Shown: positions 4,810 through 9,621 of the stretch, piece after piece
Position numbering within the stretch: position 1 is the stretch's first letter
Layout: the number at the start of each line of letters is the position of its first letter
Origin: RGIG1995 sp045126815
GTDB taxonomy: Bacteria > Bacillota > Clostridia > Oscillospirales > CAG-272
Length of the DNA stretch: 9,621 nt
NCBI GenBank assembly: GCA_045126815.1
Contig: JBGVPD010000090.1
Location: forward strand, 1 to 9,621
Direction of reading: 5' to 3'
Position numbers and translations under genes: made by a program
The notes under the pieces: model-generated
What the model was told of the DNA's origin: nothing
The model's database searches: none
What the model saw: only the letters and a program-made list of their open reading frames with translations

Positions 4810-5543
4810 TTACTTCCGTATCCGTCGTAATATTTATATTTTCCTCTGCGATAATATTTCCTGCTCTTCTGATTTTCCAAACTGTCAATCATGATAGTAC
4901 CAATAATATTCGCGTTAACTTTTCTGAGTTTTTCTATACTTTCATCAAGCAAGTCGTAAGTTGTTACGTTTTTCTTAACCAACATAACAACTCCCGCGCT
5001 GTATTTAACAGTCAAAGTAGCATCTGTTACAAGACTTACCGGCGGTGTATCAATAAATATATAATCATATTTTGTCTTCAAGAAGCTGATCAAACGCTCA
5101 AACTCTTGAGTTTGAATAAGTTCAGCAGGGTTGGGGGGCATTTCGCCTGCTGTAAGAACGTCCAAATTCTCCCTTACGCCAACCTTTATCGCTTTTCCCA
5201 ATTCAGAAAAACCGCAAAGCACGTTTGAAAGTCCGTCTTTTTTATCAAGCTTCAAATATCTGTGCACTTTAGGTCTTCTTAAGTCGCAGTCTATCAACAA
5301 AACTTTTGAATTGATCTGAGCAAACGTCAAGGCAAGGTTTATACAAGTTGTGGTCTTTCCCTCACTTGCCGTTGAACTTGTAAGGACGATTACCTTTCCG
5401 TGTTCTGTTTTGGGAATTGAATACATTATATTTGTTCTGATTGATTTGTATGCTTCTACAACAGAAAAATCAGAATTACGATTTATAAGCTCCGTATCAA
5501 CTTTTAATTCCGAATCGTTCGATTTACTTTTAGAAATATTCAA
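4806..5543 (-). CDS. cpsD: CpsD/CapB-family bacterial tyrosine kinase
   Basis: A 245-aa BY-kinase of the Firmicutes type, where the kinase and its membrane activator are separate proteins. Visible are the oligomerisation segment EAYKSIRTNI (30-39, EX2KX2R rather than EX2RX2R), Walker A SSTASEGKTTT (56-66), Walker A' LLIDCDLRRP (82-91), Walker B FIDTPP (163-168), and a C-terminal cluster of six Tyr in the last 16 residues (230-242) that is the usual autophosphorylation site. The start is TTG (5541-5543), supported by GGAGG seven bases upstream. It is first in an operon with the phosphatase. The Wzz/CapA-like activator and capsule glycosyltransferases are absent from the window, so the pair must act on partners encoded elsewhere. 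Confidence 0.93.
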   Translation of the reverse strand: MNISKSKSNDSELKVDTELINRNSDFSVVEAYKSIRTNIMYSIPKTEHGKVIVLTSSTASEGKTTTCINLALTFAQINSKVLLIDCDLRRPKVHRYLKLDKKDGLSNVLCGFSELGKAIKVGVRENLDVLTAGEMPPNPAELIQTQEFERLISFLKTKYDYIFIDTPPVSLVTDATLTVKYSAGVVMLVKKNVTTYDLLDESIEKLRKVNANIIGTIMIDSLENQKSRKYYRRGKYKYYDGYGSK

Positions 5544-5550
5544 GACAAAT

Positions 5551-5555
5551 CCTCC
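5551..5555 (-). promoter_or_regulatory. Shine-Dalgarno fixing the TTG start of the tyrosine kinase
   Basis: GGAGG on the minus strand ends seven bases before TTG (5543-5541). No ATG lies at a suitable distance, so the TTG is the most credible start. Confidence 0.8.
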
Positions 5556-5626
5556 ATTTACAAATATTATATAAACGTTTCACACCAAATAAATATGGCA
5601 CATATTTTATTACCTATATATAATTG

Positions 5627-5655
5627 ATTTTACCATTATTACAACTATTTGTCAA
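5627..5655 (-). promoter_or_regulatory. Promoter of the kinase/phosphatase operon
   Basis: Minus strand TTGACA (5655-5650), 17-base spacer, TAAAAT (5632-5627). The start is near 5620, giving an AT-rich leader of about 77 bases. Confidence 0.78.
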
Positions 5656-5749
5656 TAACCTTTTGATCTTGTTCTAACTTGAAAGACTTCATAATAATAT
5701 AATTATTACCAAATTTCACAGAAAATAAGAATTTATTTTGAATAACTTA

Positions 5750-5778
5750 TTGACAAGTCAACATTATAAGTGTAAAAT
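5750..5778 (+). promoter_or_regulatory. Promoter of the E2-like acyltransferase gene
   Basis: TTGACA (5750-5755), 17-base spacer, TAAAAT (5773-5778). The boxes are identical to those of the divergent kinase promoter about 95 bp away. Start near 5785; AGGAG (5799-5803) sits six bases before the ATG. Confidence 0.8.
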
Positions 5779-5809
5779 CTATGTATCTGATTATATTTAG
5801 GAGCAATAT

Positions 5810-6688
5810 ATGAAAAAGAGAAAATTTCGATTGGGCGACAGATCCGACGGTTACTTATTAAAAAACATTGAACCTATCACCAAGCTTATGCCTTATATTA
5901 TGAGATATCGCAGTGACTCATTGAATATGTTCTCGTCAGCGGTTGATATCACAAATGCAGAAAAATACATAAAACAAAAACACGATGAAGGTTACGAGCA
6001 TTTCGGTTTAGTACACCTTATTCTTGCGGCATACGTCAGAACGGTTTCACAGCGTCCTGCCATAAACAGATTTGTTTCCGGACAAAAAGTTTACGCAAGA
6101 AATAAGATCGAAGTTGCTATAACGATAAAAAAAGAAATGACTTTGAAATCCCCGGACACTTGTATCAAAATGATTTTTGAACCAGACTGCACCCCAATTG
6201 ACGTGTATAATATTTTTAATACAAGCGTTCAGGAATACAGACAGCAACAACAGGACAGCGATTTTGACAAGACGGCAAAAATATTAAACTATATCCCCGG
6301 ATTTTTGCTTAAATTCGCGATGTTTATTTTGCGTACACTTGATTATTTCGGCATACTTCCCAAGTTCTTGCTCAAGGTCAGCCCGTTCCACGCATCAATG
6401 GTTATAACTTCTATGGGTTCTTTGGGTATTCCACCCGTTTTCCACCATATTTACGATTTTGGTAACGTTCCTCTTTTTGTAGCTTTCGGCAAAAGAAGAA
6501 AGGCTTGTGAACTTAATTCCGACGGAAGCGTTACCGAGAAGATCTATTCAGACCTCTGCGTTGTAACCGATGAAAGAATTTGCGACGGTTATTATTACGC
6601 TTCAGCATTTAAAATGATGCAGAGACTTATGAGAAATCCTTCCAAAATGGATACTCCCCCCGAAGAAATTGTCGACGATGTCGACTGA
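5810..6688 (+). CDS. E2-type (CAT-fold) acyltransferase homologue lacking lipoyl domains
   Basis: A 292-aa protein resembling the catalytic domain of 2-oxo acid dehydrogenase E2 subunits, which share the chloramphenicol acetyltransferase fold. The N-terminal half has PAINRFVSG (83-91). The conserved core SMVITSMGSLGIPPVF (196-211) and NVPLFVAFGKR (219-229) corresponds to the E2 strand pair before the active site. The active-site motif, normally D-H-R-x-x-D-G, reads DERICDG (254-260), so the catalytic His is Glu255. There is no lipoyl or subunit-binding domain and no E1/E3 neighbour, so a role in a dehydrogenase complex is unlikely. A hydrophobic stretch near 164-190 (GFLLKFAMFILRTL, GILPKFLL) may be membrane-associated. 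Clostridia carry similar stand-alone proteins of unknown function. Monocistronic. Confidence 0.8.
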   Translation: MKKRKFRLGDRSDGYLLKNIEPITKLMPYIMRYRSDSLNMFSSAVDITNAEKYIKQKHDEGYEHFGLVHLILAAYVRTVSQRPAINRFVSGQKVYARNKIEVAITIKKEMTLKSPDTCIKMIFEPDCTPIDVYNIFNTSVQEYRQQQQDSDFDKTAKILNYIPGFLLKFAMFILRTLDYFGILPKFLLKVSPFHASMVITSMGSLGIPPVFHHIYDFGNVPLFVAFGKRRKACELNSDGSVTEKIYSDLCVVTDERICDGYYYASAFKMMQRLMRNPSKMDTPPEEIVDDVD

Positions 6689-6694
6689 TAAATT

Positions 6695-6722
6695 GAGCGT
6701 CACGAAATGTGACGCTCTTTTA
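6695..6722 (+). terminator. Terminator of the E2-like gene
   Basis: Perfect 9-bp stem GAGCGTCAC/GTGACGCTC (6695-6703, 6709-6717), 5-base loop, then TTTTATT, six bases after the stop. Confidence 0.88.
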
Positions 6723-6733
6723 TTAACCAACCC

Positions 6734-6762
6734 TTGACAAATCGTTGACAATGGTATATAAT
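6734..6762 (+). promoter_or_regulatory. Perfect-consensus promoter of the dockerin protein gene
   Basis: TTGACA (6734-6739), exactly 17 bases, TATAAT (6757-6762). A second TTGACA (6745-6750) has no -10 box at a workable distance. A sequence this close to consensus suggests high basal expression. Confidence 0.85.
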
Positions 6763-6803
6763 AATTTTAACTGTATAAGTATATTTAACGAGAGGTAGTA
6801 TAT

Positions 6804-7763
6804 ATGAACATTAAAAAATCATTCGTAAAGATTTTGGCTCTTGTATGTATCTTGGCGTGTGTATTCATGGCAAGCAGCATGTTTGTTTCAGGTAATGAAA
6901 CAGACTCATCTAAAATAAACTTTATTATGGGTGTACCCTCTACTCCCGTTGATGCAAACGGAACTTTTAACGTTACCGTAAAAATTGCAAACGGTGATAT
7001 TTCCTCGTTTAAACTTGCAGGACTTGAGGTTGACCTCTCTTACAATACATCAAAATTGAGCGTAGATTCAGTTGCGACAAATGTTGACAGCAACTCTACA
7101 GCGCTCGCAAAAGACAATAACGGTGTTGTTAAGTTTATATGCGTTAAAAACGAATTCACTACAGAAGCAGGTTATACGACTTTAAATAACCTCTTTACAG
7201 TAACCTTTAAAGCAAAAGAAGCAATAAGCAACCCCACTTTATTGTTCGAGGAAAGCAATATAACATACTTACTCGGTGATGTTAACGCAGACTGGCTTAA
7301 AGAGTTTAATTCAGTGTACGCTGCCGACAAAGTAGCCGTCGCGGAAGCAATATTGAATTCAAACCTTGAATTGACAGTTTCCGAAAAGGCAGGAACGATC
7401 ATTATCGTGCCCACCCCCGCTTCAGAAAGCTCTGCTATGACAAAGACGGAACTTGAAGAAAGCATTTCAAACAATGAAGTAACTGTTAACTCAGGTGATA
7501 AGATCGGTACCGGTTCAATTATTTCAGTTGACGGCGAAGAAGTTGAGATCGTTGTAAAAGGCGACGTTAACGGAGACGGTGTTGCAAACATTTACGATGC
7601 AATAATGATTTACAAGGCTACAAAACAAAACACCGGTGCTGATTCATTTGAAGGAAAAGATACAAAAGAATTTGCAGGTGACGTTGATGACAGCGGAACA
7701 ACAGATGTAAGTGACGTTGACGACATTCTCGAACACATTTTAGGAAAGAACACAATCAACTAA
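6804..7763 (+). CDS. Secreted cohesin-like domain protein with C-terminal type I dockerin
   Basis: 319 aa. Residues 1-30 form a signal peptide (MNIKKSFVK, then a long hydrophobic core). ILAC resembles a lipobox, but the hydrophobic run continues past Cys, so signal peptidase I cleavage is more likely. Residues 38-190 look like a cohesin/CBM-type beta-sandwich (SFKLAGLEVDLSYNTSKLSV..., FTVTFKAKE). A linker (200-252) follows, with IIIVPTP and a segment around KIGTGSIISVDG often seen before clostridial dockerins. The dockerin (253-315) has two Ca-binding loops: GDVNGDGVANIYD (253-265) is canonical, while GDVDDSGTTDVSD (292-304) has Ser at a position usually Asp. Such proteins act as extracellular adaptors or scaffold components. 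There is no catalytic domain and no cellulosome gene nearby. AGAGG lies eight bases before the ATG. Confidence 0.85.
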   Translation: MNIKKSFVKILALVCILACVFMASSMFVSGNETDSSKINFIMGVPSTPVDANGTFNVTVKIANGDISSFKLAGLEVDLSYNTSKLSVDSVATNVDSNSTALAKDNNGVVKFICVKNEFTTEAGYTTLNNLFTVTFKAKEAISNPTLLFEESNITYLLGDVNADWLKEFNSVYAADKVAVAEAILNSNLELTVSEKAGTIIIVPTPASESSAMTKTELEESISNNEVTVNSGDKIGTGSIISVDGEEVEIVVKGDVNGDGVANIYDAIMIYKATKQNTGADSFEGKDTKEFAGDVDDSGTTDVSDVDDILEHILGKNTIN

Positions 7764-7782
7764 TTGATTAACTAAAGTATTT

Positions 7783-7815
7783 AAACACCTTTGCTTTAAA
7801 GCAAGGGTGTTTTTA
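7783..7815 (+). terminator. Terminator of the dockerin protein gene
   Basis: A 12-bp stem (AAACACCTTTGC 7783-7794 with GCAAGGGTGTTT 7801-7812, one G-U pair), 6-base loop, T tail. Confidence 0.87.
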
Positions 7816-7844
7816 TATTTGCTTTTTATCCGACAAAATACCTC

Positions 7845-7873
7845 TTGAAATAACATCACGTTTATGATATAAT
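7845..7873 (+). promoter_or_regulatory. Promoter of smpB
   Basis: TTGAAA (7845-7850), 17-base spacer, TATAAT (7868-7873) with an extended TG(A) element. Start near 7880. Confidence 0.78.
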
Positions 7874-7925
7874 ACTTGATGCTTAAATTTATAATTATAA
7901 GTAATACCGCCCGAAAGGAGAAGTT

Positions 7926-8393
7926 ATGGAAAAAAAGAATATTAAGATAGTTGCCAAGAACAAAAAGGCGTACCATGACTTTTTCGTCGAGGATACTTAT
8001 GAAGCCGGCGTACAGCTTTTTGGTACGGAAGTAAAGTCAATACGACAGGGCGCTGTAAACTTAAAAGACTCTTACTGCGTAATAGATAAGGGAGAGATTT
8101 TCGCAACAGGAGTGCATATCAGTCCGTACGAGAAAGGCAATATATTTAACCGAGAACCTCTGCGAGACAAAAAGCTCCTTATGCATAAGAAAGAGATTAT
8201 AAAACTATTTTCTCTAAAAGGTAAAGAAGGTTATACTTTGGTTCCTTTGTCAGTTTATTTTTCGGGTTCGAAAGTAAAAATGGAAATTGGACTTTGTAAG
8301 GGTAAAAAACTTTACGACAAACGTGAAACAGAGGCAAAGAAACAAGCTGAACGCACGATGGATCGCGCTATGCGCGAGAGAAATAAGATGTGA
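7926..8393 (+). CDS. smpB: SsrA-binding protein SmpB
   Basis: A 155-aa RNA-binding protein that escorts tmRNA to stalled ribosomes in trans-translation, at normal family length. Diagnostic blocks are present: GTEVKSIRQGAVNLKDSY (33-50), HISPYEKGNIFNREPLRDKKLL (64-85) on the OB-fold face, and GKKLYDKRE (126-134), the conserved segment leading into the basic C-terminal tail that enters the ribosomal decoding region (ETEAKKQAERTMDRAMRER, 134-152). AAAGGAGAA lies just upstream of the ATG. It is the first gene of a likely transcript continuing into the hydrolase (10-base gap), and its RNA partner ssrA lies about 950 bp downstream. Confidence 0.98.
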   Translation: MEKKNIKIVAKNKKAYHDFFVEDTYEAGVQLFGTEVKSIRQGAVNLKDSYCVIDKGEIFATGVHISPYEKGNIFNREPLRDKKLLMHKKEIIKLFSLKGKEGYTLVPLSVYFSGSKVKMEIGLCKGKKLYDKRETEAKKQAERTMDRAMRERNKM

Positions 8394-8403
8394 GGATGTA
8401 TTT

Positions 8404-9267
8404 ATGATTCAAGAAGTTGTAGATATTAATATCAATTACGAAAAACTTGATTGCGAAAAGATTGACTATCAACCAAAATTATACGCGTATATCCCCAACA
8501 CTGAAGAAGAGCTTGAGCCTTATATGCTAAAAAGACCTACAATGCTTATAATTCCCGGAGGAGCATACGGTTACACCTCCGACAGAGAGGCAGAGCCTAT
8601 TGCTTTATTTTATCTCTCAAAAGGATATAACTGCTTTGTACTTAAATACACTTGCGCACCTGCACGTTTTCCTGTCCAGTTGGCTGAAACGGCAAAAGCT
8701 GTTCTTACAATAAAAGAAAATGCAGAAAAATGGAAAGTTGATACAGACAAGATCAATTTGTGCGGTTTTTCAGCAGGCGGTCATTTAGCTGCAAGTTACG
8801 GCGTGTTCTGGGATAAACCTTTTCTTGCCGATATATTGGAAACGACAAGCGAAAGATTAAAAGTAAACGCCCTTGTTCTCGGATACCCGGTTATATCGTA
8901 TAATACTGACAGAATGCACAGAGGGGCACTTGCAACGTATAAGAACCTCTTGGGAGAGGGAGAAAAGTTTGAAGATGCAGTTGCTGTAAACGAACAGTGC
9001 CTCGAGACACAGGTTACAGCTAATACACCTCCCTGCTTTATATGGGCGACTTATGAAGATGCATCGGTATCTGTTGAATCATCACTTATGTTTGCATTGG
9101 CTTTGAGAAGAAACGACGTTCCGACAGAGCTTCATATATATGAACACGGTAGACACGGACAGTCTACGGGAACGATTGTTTGTTGTAAGTCAAATCAACG
9201 CTTGTCCGAATGGATGGAAATATCTTACAAGTGGCTTGAAGAAGAACACGGTATGCCGAAAGCTTAG
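8404..9267 (+). CDS. Alpha/beta-hydrolase, esterase family (acetyl-xylan esterase-like)
   Basis: A 287-aa cytoplasmic alpha/beta-hydrolase of the Aes/BD-FAE-like group. The oxyanion-hole PGGAYGY (51-57) replaces the classical HGG. The nucleophile elbow is GFSAGG with Ser123, the likely acid is Asp219 in TYEDASVSVE, and the likely base is His251 in EHGRHGQS. A catalytic Ser-Asp-His set is thus complete. There is no signal peptide. Substrates are probably small acyl or acetyl esters such as acetylated sugars; the exact substrate is unknown. GAGG (8392-8395) overlaps the smpB stop and sits eight bases before the ATG, so it is read from the smpB transcript. The same frame is open upstream to 8287 inside smpB, but that part is only a shadow. 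Confidence 0.9.
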   Translation: MIQEVVDININYEKLDCEKIDYQPKLYAYIPNTEEELEPYMLKRPTMLIIPGGAYGYTSDREAEPIALFYLSKGYNCFVLKYTCAPARFPVQLAETAKAVLTIKENAEKWKVDTDKINLCGFSAGGHLAASYGVFWDKPFLADILETTSERLKVNALVLGYPVISYNTDRMHRGALATYKNLLGEGEKFEDAVAVNEQCLETQVTANTPPCFIWATYEDASVSVESSLMFALALRRNDVPTELHIYEHGRHGQSTGTIVCCKSNQRLSEWMEISYKWLEEEHGMPKA

Positions 9268-9320
9268 TCAGGATAATATAATTAACAAGATTACAAGATA
9301 TTAAAATGCTTTAAAATAAT

Positions 9321-9342
9321 GCGGTATGAAACACCATACCGC
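9321..9342 (+). other. Perfect hairpin six bases upstream of tmRNA
   Basis: GCGGTATG (9321-9328) pairs with CATACCGC (9335-9342) around AAACAC. No T run follows, so it is not an intrinsic terminator. It occupies the place where a -10 box for a start at the mature 5' end would be, so the precursor must start upstream. It may be a processing or stability element of pre-tmRNA. Confidence 0.6.
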
Positions 9343-9348
9343 AAATAT

Positions 9349-9621
9349 GGGGTCGTAAAGGTTTCGACGGGGATTTTGAAGCACATTAAGCGGGTAGAGA
9401 TGCAGTACCTCTTTAAACAACTGTACTTTTTAAAATTAAACGCTAACGAAAACGTAGCACTCGCTGCCTAAGTTGCAGCGCATCTCCCCGAGGCATACCG
9501 CGCCCTCGGCTGAGGTGTCAAATTAGCGGTGAACGTGAACTGTAAATTATCGTTTATAGCGGTCATGATTTAAAACGATACGCAAATTAAAGCCTGTCTG
9601 TCGGCGTTAATTTGCGGAAAA
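9349..9621 (+). ncRNA. ssrA: tmRNA (ssrA), 5' part, truncated at the window edge
   Basis: The 5' end GGGGTCGTAAAGGTTTCGAC (from 9349) is the hallmark tRNA-like 5' half of tmRNA. The tag reading frame begins at the resume codon GCT (9442-9444) after an A-rich stretch and encodes ANENVALAA followed by TAA (9469-9471), ending in the ALAA degron. GC-rich pseudoknot sequence follows. The 273 bases present lack the 3' acceptor half with its T-arm and CCA, which lie beyond the window. It works with SmpB, encoded at 7926-8393, to rescue stalled ribosomes. Confidence 0.97.

Noticed and set aside
6820..6865. Lipoprotein signal (ILAC) in the dockerin protein
   Set aside because: Leu at -2 is unusual and the hydrophobic core continues well past the Cys, which fits a signal peptidase I substrate better.
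7172..7591. 139-codon minus-strand frame opposite the dockerin protein
   Set aside because: Ser/Thr/Pro-rich shadow of the plus-strand coding sequence; no ribosome binding site.
8287..8403. 39-residue N-terminal extension of the hydrolase overlapping smpB
   Set aside because: Unrelated to hydrolases and out of frame within smpB; the ATG at 8404 has GAGG at proper spacing.
9282..9317. Possible ssrA promoter (TTAACA or TTACAA with TAAAAT)
   Set aside because: Spacers of 14-15 bases and weak boxes; not convincing enough to annotate.

Overview
The window looks like a low-GC Firmicute of the class Clostridia, probably a gut-type Oscillospiraceae/Ruminococcaceae relative. The evidence is AT-rich spacers, strong sigma-A promoters (TTGACA-17-TATAAT class), GGAGG-type ribosome binding sites, many U-tailed hairpin terminators, a secreted protein with a C-terminal type I dockerin, and a clostridial-type tmRNA tag (ANENVALAA). 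The assignment to class is inference.

Left third (1-2900), accessory. The window opens on the last codons of a plus-strand gene, followed by a palindromic repeat pair and a strong terminator. A spacer rich in small structured RNAs follows, then a two-gene minus-strand operon (unknown 206-aa protein and leucine-rich-repeat protein). After it comes a frameshifted remnant whose last ten codons nearly match the gene end at position 1. The most interesting signal is here. Three small transcription units each have a good sigma-A promoter whose predicted +1 is the first base of a 7-bp closing stem. Two of them (minus strand at 176-251, plus strand at 636-790) are clearly homologous, with compensatory base changes. 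The third (minus strand at 2613-2687) shares the architecture but not the interior.

Middle (2900-6720). An Mrp/NBP35-type Fe-S carrier ATPase stands alone with its own promoter and terminator and is followed by a 132-bp MITE-like inverted-repeat element. A minus-strand two-gene operon encodes a CpsD-like bacterial tyrosine kinase and the CpsB/YwqE-type PHP-family tyrosine phosphatase, overlapping by ATGA. This is the regulatory pair of capsule/exopolysaccharide systems, here without the membrane activator or glycosyltransferases. Divergent from it is an E2-type (CAT-fold) acyltransferase homologue without lipoyl domains, in which the catalytic His of HxxxDG is Glu.

Right third (6720-9621). 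A secreted cohesin-like/dockerin protein sits behind a perfect-consensus promoter. It is followed by the trans-translation locus: smpB, an alpha/beta-hydrolase (esterase family), and ssrA (tmRNA). The tmRNA runs off the right edge. Genes are mostly single or two-gene units insulated by terminators.
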